DNA from: Candidatus Aalborgicola bjergmarkensis
GTDB taxonomy: Bacteria; Pseudomonadota; Gammaproteobacteria; Burkholderiales; Burkholderiaceae_C
NCBI GenBank assembly: GCA_016708725.1
Contig: JADJFE010000007.1
Location: 186,001 to 250,000 of the forward strand
DNA: 64,000 nucleotides
Direction of reading: 5' to 3'
Of the stretch, positions 43,710 to 52,279 are shown piece after piece. Each line of letters starts with the position of its first letter. Within the stretch, counting starts at the first letter, position 1. A model generated the notes under the pieces. The model was not told the origin of the DNA. It did no database searches and was given only the letters and a program-made list of their open reading frames with translations. A program made the position numbers and the translations under genes.

Positions 43710-44948
43710 ATGCCATTTTCTTCCCTGGGTTTGTCCTGTTCCCTCCTGCGTGCGGTCAGCGCCCGCGCCTACCTGACCCCAACCCCCGTCCAGGTCGCCG
43801 CCATTCCCGCCATCTTGCAGGGCCGGGATGTGCTGGGCTGCGCACAAACCGGCTCAGGCAAGACGGCCGCCTTTGTACTTCCCCTGCTGCAACAACTGGA
43901 AAACGTGGCACAGGAGCGTGCGCGCCAGCCGCGTGCGCTGATCCTGGTGCCCACGCGCGAACTGTGCGCCCAGGTGGGGCAAGAGATTCGCACACTGGCG
44001 CAACACCTTCCCATGGCGATAAAAGTATCCACGCTATTTGGCGGCGTATCCATCAACCCGCAAATGATGCGCTTGCGCGGCGGATGCGATTTCGTGGTGG
44101 CCACCCCCGGACGTTTGCTGGATTTGATCGCCCACAATGCCTTGTCACTGGGCGGCGTGGCCACACTCGTACTGGATGAAGCGGATCGTCTATTGGATAT
44201 GGGCTTTGCAGAGGAACTGGGGCGTGTTCTGGCCCTGTTGCCGCCCAAGCGCCAAAACCTGTTTTTCTCCGCCACGTTCCCACCCGCCGTGCAGGCTTTG
44301 GCGCAAACGCTGTTGCACGAACCCGTGCATATCGAGGTCTTGCCAACGCCGCAAAACCTGCCCGACATTACACAACGGGCCATTGCGGTGGACACACACC
44401 GGCGCACCCAGTTGCTGCGTCACCTGATCGGGCAAAACCATTGGCGCTGCGTACTGGTTTTTGTCGCCACCAAACACGCCGCCGAGATCGTTGCCGACAA
44501 ACTGCGCAAAGCCCATATCAACGCCGAGCCGTTCCATGCAGCCCTGAGCCAGGGGAAGCGCACCCAGGTTCTGGCCGACTTCAAGACAGAGCGGATCAAC
44601 GTGGTGGTGGCCACCGATGTGGCGGCGCGGGGGCTGGACATTGCGCAATTGCCAGTGGTAGTCAATTACGACCTGCCACGCTCGGCGGTGGACTACATTC
44701 ACCGTATTGGCCGCACCGGGCGCGCCGGGGAAAGCGGGGTCGCTGTGAGTTTTGTCAGCGCCAGCACATTAGCGCATTTTCGTTTGATCGAAAAACGCCA
44801 CCATCTGCATATCCAACTCGAAAACGTGGAGGGGTTCGAGCCTTTGGAAACCGCTGTGGAAGGTGCTCCCGCTCCCAGTCCCGGCAGTGGCGGAATCAAG
44901 GGGAAACGGCCCAGCAAAAAAGACAAGATCAGGCAGAAAAGCCTGTAA
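43710..44948 (+). CDS. DEAD-box ATP-dependent RNA helicase (RhlE-like)
   Basis: The 412-residue protein has all helicase motifs in order: PTPVQVAAIPAILQGRDVLGCAQTGSGKTAAF (Q motif and motif I), PTRELCAQV, GGVSINPQ, ATPGRLLDL, VLDEADRLLDMGF (DEAD), FSATFP, and in the second domain TDVAARGLDIAQLPVVVNYDLP and HRIGRTGRAG. The basic tail GIKGKRPSKKDKIRQKSL is typical of RhlE. It acts in RNA remodelling or ribosome assembly. Confidence 0.94.
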   Translation: MPFSSLGLSCSLLRAVSARAYLTPTPVQVAAIPAILQGRDVLGCAQTGSGKTAAFVLPLLQQLENVAQERARQPRALILVPTRELCAQVGQEIRTLAQHLPMAIKVSTLFGGVSINPQMMRLRGGCDFVVATPGRLLDLIAHNALSLGGVATLVLDEADRLLDMGFAEELGRVLALLPPKRQNLFFSATFPPAVQALAQTLLHEPVHIEVLPTPQNLPDITQRAIAVDTHRRTQLLRHLIGQNHWRCVLVFVATKHAAEIVADKLRKAHINAEPFHAALSQGKRTQVLADFKTERINVVVATDVAARGLDIAQLPVVVNYDLPRSAVDYIHRIGRTGRAGESGVAVSFVSASTLAHFRLIEKRHHLHIQLENVEGFEPLETAVEGAPAPSPGSGGIKGKRPSKKDKIRQKSL

Positions 44949-45010
44949 GGGATAGGGGTTTACCTGATTGGCGTGGGTGCGATTCAGAGTGATGTGGCCG
45001 TTGGGTTTTT

Positions 45011-45048
45011 ACCCCCTCGCCCCAGCGGGGAGAGGGCTGGGGAGAGGG
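45011..45048. repeat. GC-rich palindromic intergenic repeat
   Basis: CCCCTCGCCCCAGC and GCTGGGGAGAGGGG are inverted with GGGGAGAG between them; it could also end helicase transcription. Confidence 0.6.
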
Positions 45049-45171
45049 GCTGCTGGTGGCTTTGCGCTGGAATTTCATATCGCCCGTGATATCACACATG
45101 CAAAAACTGCGATGCGAAACCCTCTTGCAAGCCTTTTTGGCATCTTTTTGGTCACAAATAAGGCATCAAAT

Positions 45172-45220
45172 AAGCCTCTAGCCCGCGTGGGATGTGCGGT
45201 TGCAGCTACTAATAATATAG
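45172..45220 (+). repeat. Dispersed element, A orientation (diverged)
   Basis: GCCTCTAGCCCGCGTGGGAT then GTGCGGTTGCAGCTACTAAT. Confidence 0.65.
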
Positions 45221-45270
45221 CAACAATAACCCCGTCCACAGCACCGCAGAACATCCAAAGAGCCAAAAAA

Positions 45271-46185
45271 TTACTCGATATTCTGCACCTGCTCACGCAT
45301 TTGCTCGATCAGTACCTTCATGTCCACCGAAATGTGGGTGAGTTCCAACGCTGCAGATTTGGAACCCAATGTATTGGCCTCACGGTGTAACTCCTGAATC
45401 AGGAAATCCAGACGTTTACCCATTTCCCCACCTTTGTTGATGAGCCGTTCCAGCTCATCCAGGTGTGAGCCCAGTCGCGTGATTTCTTCCGCCACATCAA
45501 TACGAATGGCAAAAGCCGTGGCCTCGGTCAATGCCCGTTCCTGTGCCGTTTCTGGTAGGACCGTGCCTTCAACCAGGCCCATGGCTTCACGCCAGCGTGT
45601 CAAAAACCGTTGGCGGCTATTTTCAACGAGTTGCGGCACCAGTGGCTCCACCCTCTGTGCCAGCACGCGCAGCCGGGCAATGTTTTCCATGAGCATGGCG
45701 ACCAGCCGCTCGCCCTCTCGCGCACGTGCCCCAAGTAGGGAGTCCAGGACTTCTTGCGCCAATGGCAACACATCAGAACTCCAGTCACGCATACCGGTCT
45801 GCCCAGACATGGACAAGCGCATGACATCGGCCACGCTGAGTGACGCTGCCGAGGGAAGCCAGGCTTGAACGGTGTCTTGCACGCAACCCAAACGCTGTAG
45901 CAGTCGTGGTGTCGGACTGGGGACGCTGTTAGCCAATGCAAATTCGACTGATGCACGCACCTCGACTTTGCCGCGTTTAAGGCGCGTTTGCAGTAGCTCA
46001 CGCAAAGCCGGCTCGAACTGCCGAAGTTCTTCGTGTAGCTTAAATGCAAAATCCAGAAAACGGCTATTGACGCAGCGGATTTCTAGCCCCAATATCCCTA
46101 CGGGTTCTTTGGTGTCGGAGTCGGAAGTGGTCAGGGCTATGCTGTGCTGTGCGCTGGCATAGCCAGTCATGCTGTAAACTGGCAT
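45271..46185 (-). CDS. yicC: YicC-family endoribonuclease
   Basis: The 304-residue protein starts MPVYSMTGYASAQHS and has EIRCVNSRFLDFAFKLHEELR (about 45-65) and the C-terminal EITRLGSHLDELERLINKGGEMGKRLDFLIQELHREANTLGSKS, the DUF1732 signature. YicC proteins are RNases that affect small-RNA turnover in E. coli. The upstream part of the open frame is not family sequence, so 46185 is used. Divergent from the kinase gene over 80 bp. Confidence 0.95.
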   Translation of the reverse strand: MPVYSMTGYASAQHSIALTTSDSDTKEPVGILGLEIRCVNSRFLDFAFKLHEELRQFEPALRELLQTRLKRGKVEVRASVEFALANSVPSPTPRLLQRLGCVQDTVQAWLPSAASLSVADVMRLSMSGQTGMRDWSSDVLPLAQEVLDSLLGARAREGERLVAMLMENIARLRVLAQRVEPLVPQLVENSRQRFLTRWREAMGLVEGTVLPETAQERALTEATAFAIRIDVAEEITRLGSHLDELERLINKGGEMGKRLDFLIQELHREANTLGSKSAALELTHISVDMKVLIEQMREQVQNIE

Positions 46186-46265
46186 CGCAAATCTCGTATC
46201 GTTGCTAAAGGCCCCGAGAATAACCCGGTTCAGTCCCATACGCCCAGACTTCAAGCCTTATTTCA

Positions 46266-47276
46266 ATGTCTTCTAAGTTCAAACCCTCGCCATTACCACC
46301 CGACACAACCATCGGTGGCTACCGCATCGTCCGTAAAGTAGCTGCCGGCGGATTCGGCCTGGTCTACCTAGCCCTGGATCCCGACGGGCAGCAAGTGGCA
46401 ATCAAAGAATACCTGCCGTCCTCGCTGGCGACGCGCGCGCCCGGAGAGTTGCTTCCGCAGGTCCAGCCAGAAAAGCTATCACTCTACCGCCTGGGGCTTA
46501 AAAGCTTCTTTGAGGAGGGGCGTTCGCTGGCGCAGATTTCGCACCCTTCGGTGGTAAGTGTGCTGAATTTCTTCCGCGAGAACGAAACCGTGTACATGGT
46601 AATGAACTACCTGGAAGGTGCTGCACTGCAGGAATTCATTGTCACGGCGCGCGACCTCAAACAAAGCAAGGTCTTTCGGGAGTCGACCATTCGCTCCCTA
46701 TTTGATGAGATCTTGCGTGGTTTGCGCATCGTGCACCAACACAAAATGCTGCACCTTGACATCAAACCAGCCAACATCTTCATTACCGACGACAACAAAT
46801 CGGTGCTGATTGACTTCGGTGCTGCACGCGAGGTATTGAGCAAGGAAGGAAACTTCATCCGTCCCATGTACACCCCGGGTTTTGCCGCTCCCGAGATGTA
46901 CCGGCGCGATGCCACCCTGGGTCCGTGGACCGATATTTATGCCATCGGGGCCTGTATCTACGCCTGCATGCAGGGTTATCCCCCCAATGAAGCGCCACAA
47001 CGCGCCGAGAAGGACCGCATCGCCACGGCATTGGCACGGTTGCGCGGCATTTATTCCGACAACCTGATCGAAGTGGTGGAATGGTGCATGGCGCTGGATC
47101 CCATGGGACGACCACAATCTGTTTTTGCCCTGCAAAAGGAATTGAGCCGGGAGGGTGAGCGTCGCTACACCAAACTCAGTGTCAGTGAGAAAGTGCGTAT
47201 GCAGTTTGACACCATCGTGTCGGATACCAAGAAGGTTGTACTTTCCGCCTCTAATGCCGGCACCAAACCAAAATGA
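46266..47276 (+). CDS. Eukaryotic-type serine/threonine protein kinase
   Basis: The 336-residue soluble kinase has a glycine loop AAGGFGLVY (about 25-33), the ATP-binding Lys in VAIKEYLPS, and the catalytic loop HLDIKPANIF, with HLD for HRD (about 160-169). Next come DFGAAREVLS (about 180) and the activation segment MYTPGFAAPEMYRRD. There is no membrane segment and no PASTA domain. It overlaps a PP2C phosphatase by ATGA, so the pair probably phosphorylate and dephosphorylate the same targets. Confidence 0.93.
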   Translation: MSSKFKPSPLPPDTTIGGYRIVRKVAAGGFGLVYLALDPDGQQVAIKEYLPSSLATRAPGELLPQVQPEKLSLYRLGLKSFFEEGRSLAQISHPSVVSVLNFFRENETVYMVMNYLEGAALQEFIVTARDLKQSKVFRESTIRSLFDEILRGLRIVHQHKMLHLDIKPANIFITDDNKSVLIDFGAAREVLSKEGNFIRPMYTPGFAAPEMYRRDATLGPWTDIYAIGACIYACMQGYPPNEAPQRAEKDRIATALARLRGIYSDNLIEVVEWCMALDPMGRPQSVFALQKELSREGERRYTKLSVSEKVRMQFDTIVSDTKKVVLSASNAGTKPK

Positions 47277-48187
47277 AATTTTCTGTTTTTCAAATTAGCC
47301 GCAAAGGTGGCCGCGAAAAAAATGAAGACCGCATGGGGTATTGCTACACCAAAGACTCCGGTTTGTTCTTGCTCGCCGATGGCATGGGCGGCCACCCGGA
47401 AGGCGAAATAGCAGCCCAGATCGCGTTACAAGTGATCTCAACGCGCTTTCAACAGGAAGCCAAGCCTGAAATCAAGGATATTGAAGATTTTTTTTCTACA
47501 GCCATCCTGGCTGCACACCGGCAAATCCTGCGCTATGCCGCCGAAAAAGGACTTTCTGACACTCCGCGCACGACGCTGGTTGCGGTCATTGTGCAAGGTG
47601 GGATGGCGCATTGGGTGCATTGCGGGGACTCCCGCCTGTACTTTGTGCGCCGAGGCGAGTTATTGGCGCGCACCCGCGACCATTCCTACCTGGAAATGCG
47701 CAAGGCATCCAAACAACCGACGACCCCGGAGGCAGTCAACCGCAATGTGCTCTACACCTGTCTGGGATCACCGACCAAACCGGTTTTTGAAATCACGGGG
47801 CCGTTGCCATTGCAACAGGGCGACCGTATCCTCTTGTGTTCCGATGGTCTTTGGGGTAGCCTGGATGATGCCGATATCGTCCACCATTTGGGAAACAAAC
47901 CCGTATCGACTGCCGCGCCAGATTTGGCCGAGCGGGCACTTATCAAGGCTGGCGCGAGTAGTGACAATGTAACCATCATCGCACTGGAATGGGAAACACC
48001 GGACATTTCGGAGGCAACTCGCGGTAGTGTCTCCACCAATGCCATCGACGACGGCGTGTTTGCTTCCACCGTACAAACCGGATGGCTGGATTCGGGGGGC
48101 GATGATCTGGATGATGCGGAAATCGAGCGTTCCATCGCCGAAATCAAGGATGCCATCCGACGCACAGCTGCGCGCAGTAAATCCTGA
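47273..48187 (+). CDS. PP2C-family protein phosphatase
   Basis: The 304-residue metal-dependent phosphatase has the ordered PP2C motifs GGREKNEDRMGY (about 11-22), LLADGMGGHPEGE (about 36-48), MAHWVHCGDSRLYF (about 111-124), LLCSDGLWG (about 185) and GASSDNVTIIALE. An acidic C-terminal tail of about 60 residues follows the catalytic domain. It reverses the action of the upstream kinase. A 20-bp gap follows, then rph. Confidence 0.93.
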   Translation: MKFSVFQISRKGGREKNEDRMGYCYTKDSGLFLLADGMGGHPEGEIAAQIALQVISTRFQQEAKPEIKDIEDFFSTAILAAHRQILRYAAEKGLSDTPRTTLVAVIVQGGMAHWVHCGDSRLYFVRRGELLARTRDHSYLEMRKASKQPTTPEAVNRNVLYTCLGSPTKPVFEITGPLPLQQGDRILLCSDGLWGSLDDADIVHHLGNKPVSTAAPDLAERALIKAGASSDNVTIIALEWETPDISEATRGSVSTNAIDDGVFASTVQTGWLDSGGDDLDDAEIERSIAEIKDAIRRTAARSKS

Positions 48188-48207
48188 GTTTTCAAAAAGG
48201 TTCCCTT

Positions 48208-48939
48208 ATGCCTACTTTCCTACGCAGCGGCGGACGTGCCGCCAATCAATTGCGCCCGGTGCGCATCACACGCAGCTATACCCAGCACGCTGAAGGGTCT
48301 GTATTGATCGAGTTCGGCGCAACCCGCGTGTTATGCACCGCATCGGTCGAAGAAAAGGTGCCACAGCACAAGCGCGGCAGTGGTGAAGGCTGGGTCACGG
48401 CCGAATACGGCATGTTGCCACGCGCCACCCATACCCGTAGCGACCGTGAGGCCGCGCGTGGCAAACAAAGCGGACGCACACAAGAAATCCAGCGTCTGAT
48501 CGGCCGTTCGATGCGCTCCGTGTTTGATCTGAAAAAACTTGGTGAACGCACCATCGTGCTCGATTGCGACGTACTGCAAGCCGACGGCGGCACACGCACT
48601 GCCGCCATTACCGGCGCATTTGTGGCTGCCCACGATGCCGTGAGCACGCTGCTTGCCAGTGGCAAACTCACCGTGTCACCGATTACGTCCTTTGTCGCCG
48701 CCGTGTCGGTCGGTCTGATGCAGGGCACCCCCTTGCTCGACCTGGAATACACCGAGGACTCGGCCTGCGACACCGACATGAATGTGGTGATGACCGGCGC
48801 AGGCCATTTTGTGGAAGTACAAGGCACGGCCGAAGGCAGCGCATTTACCCGTATCGAGCTGGATGCCTTGCTGACGTTGGCCGAACAAGGCATTGCCGAG
48901 TTGATGCACCTCCAGCAAGCGTCGCTATCAGATAAATAG
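48208..48939 (+). CDS. rph: Ribonuclease PH
   Basis: RNase PH trims the 3' ends of tRNA by phosphorolysis. The 243-residue protein begins with RSGGRAANQLRPVRITRSYTQHAEGSVLIEFG and has SGEGWVTAEYGMLPRATHTRSDREAARGKQSGRTQEIQRLIGRS and DCDVLQADGGTRTAAITGA. A dispersed element begins right after its stop. Confidence 0.97.
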   Translation: MPTFLRSGGRAANQLRPVRITRSYTQHAEGSVLIEFGATRVLCTASVEEKVPQHKRGSGEGWVTAEYGMLPRATHTRSDREAARGKQSGRTQEIQRLIGRSMRSVFDLKKLGERTIVLDCDVLQADGGTRTAAITGAFVAAHDAVSTLLASGKLTVSPITSFVAAVSVGLMQGTPLLDLEYTEDSACDTDMNVVMTGAGHFVEVQGTAEGSAFTRIELDALLTLAEQGIAELMHLQQASLSDK

Positions 48940-48977
48940 CTTCTCCCGCACATTCCATAAGCTATACAGCCGTTTTT
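48934..48977 (-). repeat. Dispersed element, B orientation, between rph and rdgB
   Basis: TAGCTTCTCCCGCACATTCC then ATAAGCTATACAGCCGTTTTT fills the whole 38-bp gap between the two genes. Confidence 0.85.
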
Positions 48978-49604
48978 ATGCAAATAATTCTTGCATCCAA
49001 CAACCAAGGAAAACTCATCGAGCTGCAAGCCATGTTTGCACCCCTTGATTGCACGCTCATTTGCCAGGGCGAACTGGGCGTGCCCGAGGCTCCCGAACCA
49101 CACCGCACGTTTGTGGAAAATGCCCTGGCCAAGGCCCGCAATGCTGCACGCCATACCGGAATGCCAGCCCTGGCCGACGACGCCGGGCTGTGCGTAGATG
49201 CCTTTGGCGGCCTGCCGGGGGTGGACACGGCCTACTATGCCACCCGGTTTGGCTACGAAAAAAGCGATGCCAACAATGTGCGCGCCTTGCTGGAGCAGTT
49301 GCAGGGCGTGCAGCAGCGCGGTGCAGCCATGGTCAGCACACTGGTCGCACTGCGTAGCCCCGACGACCCGGAACCGCTCATCGCCGTGGGACGGGTGGCC
49401 GGACAGATCGCGCAGGCCCCTGTGGGAAGCAATGGTTTTGGCTTTGATCCGGTGATGTGGATCCCCGAGTTTGGTCAGACTTTTGCCCAATTACCGCTGG
49501 CGGTGAAAAACGCCTACAGCCACCGTGGCCGCGCGGCGCAAGCCATGGTCACCCTGATACGCGAGCGCTGGCTCGGCGCCGGCGCACCCCACCACCCGTC
49601 GTGA
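48978..49604 (+). CDS. rdgB: XTP/dITP diphosphatase (RdgB/HAM1)
   Basis: This enzyme removes non-canonical purine nucleotides (ITP, dITP, XTP) from the pool. The 208-residue protein shows ILASNNQGKLIEL, ALADDAGLCVDAFGGLPGVDTAYYA (about 64-88), GFGFDPVMWIPE and SHRGRAAQAM. Its TGA overlaps a GTG start of hemW. Confidence 0.96.
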   Translation: MQIILASNNQGKLIELQAMFAPLDCTLICQGELGVPEAPEPHRTFVENALAKARNAARHTGMPALADDAGLCVDAFGGLPGVDTAYYATRFGYEKSDANNVRALLEQLQGVQQRGAAMVSTLVALRSPDDPEPLIAVGRVAGQIAQAPVGSNGFGFDPVMWIPEFGQTFAQLPLAVKNAYSHRGRAAQAMVTLIRERWLGAGAPHHPS

Positions 49605-50818
49605 CCCCACCCGTGCCACCGAATATCGGGCACTACATGCGCCCAGGAACACTGCAATTAACCACATTGCCGCCTTTATCGCTGTACATCCATCTCCCCT
49701 GGTGCCTGAAGAAATGCCCGTACTGCGACTTCAATTCCCACGCCATAGCCACACTACCCACGCAAGAACTCCCGGAACAAAGTTACAAACAAGCATTGCT
49801 GGCTGATCTGGAGTCGGCCTTGCCACTGGTTTGGGGGCGCACTATCCACAGCATTTTCTTTGGTGGTGGCACGCCCAGTTTGTTCGCGCCCGAAACCATT
49901 GACCGTTTGCTCAGTGACATACGCGCCCGCCTGCCGCTGGCACCAGGCTGTGAAATCACGCTGGAAGCCAACCCTGGAACGTTTGAAGTCGACCGTTTTC
50001 GTGCCTATGCCCAAGCCGGCATCACACGCTTATCGCTGGGTGTACAGAGCTTCAACGATGCGCACCTGGCGGCACTTGGCCGTGTGCATGACCGCACGCA
50101 GGCGCTGGCGGCAATAGCTGAAGCAATCCAGGTTTTCGACACCTTCAACCTGGACCTGATGTACGCACTGCCAGGTCAAACCATGGAGCAACTCGCGCAA
50201 GACGTAGCAACAGCGTTGCAATTTTCCCCTCCGCACCTCTCCATCTACCACCTGACGGTCGAACCCAACACCTATTTCGCCAAATTTCCGCCAGCCATTC
50301 CCGATGACGATACCGCCTACGCCATGCTCGACTACATCAGCGAACAAACCATGAAGGTCGGCATGGAGCGCTACGAGGTATCTGCCTACGCCAAACCAGG
50401 GCAGCACTGCCGACATAATTTCAATTACTGGCAGTTTGGCGACTATCTGGGCCTTGGCGCAGGCGCCCATGGAAAACTGAGTTTTGCACACCGCGTGCTA
50501 CGCCAGACACGCGTGCGCGACCCGCTACGCTACATGCATCAGGCCATGGCTGGCAATGCAGTAGCACAAACCCAGGAGGTCGGTCGCAATGAATTGCCGT
50601 TTGAATTTATGCTCAATGCCTTGCGACTGCGCCAAGGTTTTGCTGTGCGTGATTTCACTGCGCGTACCGGGCTTGGACTCAACAGTATCGAAACCGCATT
50701 GCTGCAGGCCGAACACCGGAGTTTGATCGAGCGCGACCTTGAGCGTGTACAACCAACGCAGTTGGGTTTTGATTTTCTCAGCGATTTGCAAGCCCTGTTT
50801 CTGCCCAACGCAGACTGA
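49601..50818 (+). CDS. hemW: Radical SAM heme chaperone HemW
   Basis: HemW is a radical SAM protein that binds heme and delivers it to respiratory enzymes; it was formerly annotated as a coproporphyrinogen oxidase. The 405-residue protein (from GTG at 49601) shows LYIHLPWCLKKCPYCDFNSH, with the CxxxCxxC 4Fe-4S site (about 33-40), FFGGGTPSLF and ITLEANPGTFE. Two starts are possible: GTG 49601, with a GTGA overlap to rdgB, or ATG 49637 (MRPGTLQL). Confidence 0.94.
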   Translation: MTPPVPPNIGHYMRPGTLQLTTLPPLSLYIHLPWCLKKCPYCDFNSHAIATLPTQELPEQSYKQALLADLESALPLVWGRTIHSIFFGGGTPSLFAPETIDRLLSDIRARLPLAPGCEITLEANPGTFEVDRFRAYAQAGITRLSLGVQSFNDAHLAALGRVHDRTQALAAIAEAIQVFDTFNLDLMYALPGQTMEQLAQDVATALQFSPPHLSIYHLTVEPNTYFAKFPPAIPDDDTAYAMLDYISEQTMKVGMERYEVSAYAKPGQHCRHNFNYWQFGDYLGLGAGAHGKLSFAHRVLRQTRVRDPLRYMHQAMAGNAVAQTQEVGRNELPFEFMLNALRLRQGFAVRDFTARTGLGLNSIETALLQAEHRSLIERDLERVQPTQLGFDFLSDLQALFLPNAD

Positions 50819-50826
50819 ACAAAAAC

Positions 50827-51054
50827 TCATGCACACGACAGCAACTCGACCTGCAAGAAGCGGGCACAGTTGCGCAATACGTCACACGAGGAACTCAGGG
50901 CGGTTTTCAGACAATCACTGGCATACACGCGGTCAGAATGCAAACGATCCGGGTCAATCCAACAACCTTGCCCGGCCATCAACCACTTGAAATCTACCTC
51001 ATCAAGAAAACCGTCGCGTTCCATACCAGCAGCGGAAATTGTGCCCATGTCCAT
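50827..51054 (-). CDS. Small conserved protein of unknown function
   Basis: The 75-residue product carries GFLDEVDFKWLMAGQGCWID and PDRLHSDRVYASDCLKTALSSSC, a pattern I recall from short hypothetical proteins in Comamonadaceae. CAGGAGAAGAAG just before the ATG at 51054 decides the start. It is convergent with hemW, with only 8 bp between the two stop codons. Function unknown. Confidence 0.65.
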   Translation of the reverse strand: MDMGTISAAGMERDGFLDEVDFKWLMAGQGCWIDPDRLHSDRVYASDCLKTALSSSCDVLRNCARFLQVELLSCA

Positions 51055-51341
51055 CTTCTTCTCCTGTTTATTGCGCCAGTAAAGGGGGTTTTGCCTGCAA
51101 GAAATATAGGAACAACGCAAGAGTCCTAGCCTCGGAAAAAGAGGAAAGAATCCTGCCAGATTTTTCCCTTGATCCTGAAAATAGGGCAATCCGTCTAAAT
51201 CACCTGGTGCGAAAATTACAAGAGTACATAGAATGCTTTCCAACGAATGTTCGTCCGGTAACTCAGATGATCGAAATGTTTCGTTAAGTGGAAAGTAAAT
51301 TTTTTAACCCGTTAATTTTTAAAGTCAATCTGGAGGCCTCC

Positions 51342-52268
51342 ATGAAAAAAGTCCTTGTGTGGTGCATCAGCGCCTTTTTGTTTGCACTCGCCAGCTTGCC
51401 TGCAAGCGCCGGCACCTACGCCCAGACCCGCTACCCCATTGTGTTGGTACATGGCCTGTTCGGCTTTGACAACATTGGCCCGGTGGAATATTTTTATGGC
51501 ATTCCCTCTGCCTTGCGCAACGATGGAGCGTCCGTTTTTGTCGTTCAGGTTTCCGCCACCAATAGCACCGAGGTGCGCGGCGAACAGCTTTTAACCCAGG
51601 TCAAGAAAATTCTGGCCGCCACTGGTGCCGCCAAGGTCAATCTGATTGGCCACAGCCACGGTGGCCCCACCTCGCGCTATGTCGCATCCGTTCGCCCGGA
51701 CCTGGTGGCATCTGTCACATCCGTGGGTGGCGTGAACAAGGGTTCCGCCGTGGCTGACCTGCTGTTGAAAGTGGCACCTCCGGGAAGCATCAGCAATTCA
51801 ATCATCGCAATGGCCGGAAACGGTTTGGCAACCCTCATCAATATCCTGACAGGCGGCTCCGGTTTGAACCAGGCGTCCTTGGCAGCAGCCCAGTCCCTGA
51901 GCACAGCCGGTTCACTGAAGTTCAACCAGGCACACCCACAGGGTATTCCGACTTCTGCCTGCGGTGAAGGCGCCTACTCGGTCAAGGGTGTTGCTTACTA
52001 CTCCTGGAGTGGTGCACGCAATTACACCAACGTGCTGGACGTGGCCGACCCTGCCCTATCGCTTACCGGACTGGTGTTTGGCGGTGCCAAGAACGATGGT
52101 CTGGTTAGCAGCTGTTCTTCGCGCCTGGGCCGGGTGATTCGTGATGACTATGCGATCAACCATCTGGATGAAGTCAATCAGATGATCGGTTTGGTCAACC
52201 TTTTTGAAACCAACCCGGTAACCCTCTACCGTCAACAAGCCAACCGCCTGAAAAATGCCGGTCTGTAA
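51342..52268 (+). CDS. lipA: Secreted triacylglycerol lipase
   Basis: The 308-residue precursor has a signal peptide ending ASLPASA, then YPIVLVHGLFGFDNIGPVEYF with the oxyanion region. The nucleophile Ser is in GHSHGG (about 109-114), and a calcium and catalytic Asp/His segment lies near DDYAINHLDEVNQ at the C-terminus. This is the I.1/I.2 family of Burkholderia and Pseudomonas lipases, folded in the periplasm by the foldase encoded next to it and exported by type II secretion. GGAGG precedes the ATG. The 287 bp upstream (51055-51341) contain no other recognisable gene. Confidence 0.94.
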   Translation: MKKVLVWCISAFLFALASLPASAGTYAQTRYPIVLVHGLFGFDNIGPVEYFYGIPSALRNDGASVFVVQVSATNSTEVRGEQLLTQVKKILAATGAAKVNLIGHSHGGPTSRYVASVRPDLVASVTSVGGVNKGSAVADLLLKVAPPGSISNSIIAMAGNGLATLINILTGGSGLNQASLAAAQSLSTAGSLKFNQAHPQGIPTSACGEGAYSVKGVAYYSWSGARNYTNVLDVADPALSLTGLVFGGAKNDGLVSSCSSRLGRVIRDDYAINHLDEVNQMIGLVNLFETNPVTLYRQQANRLKNAGL

Positions 52269-52279
52269 ATGTTTACTGC

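Larger units (their letters stand above)
44949..45270. other. Intergenic stretch with hairpin repeats
   Basis: It contains a GC-rich palindromic repeat CCCTCGCCCCAGCGGGGAGA followed by GGGCTGGGGAGAGGGGC (about 45011-45048), a type scattered in many Burkholderiales genomes, and one A copy of the dispersed element (about 45172-45220). No gene is seen. Confidence 0.55.

Noticed and set aside
51039..51287. 82-codon plus-strand frame before the lipase gene
   Set aside because: No ribosome site or recognisable pattern; its first part is antisense to the leader of the small minus-strand gene.
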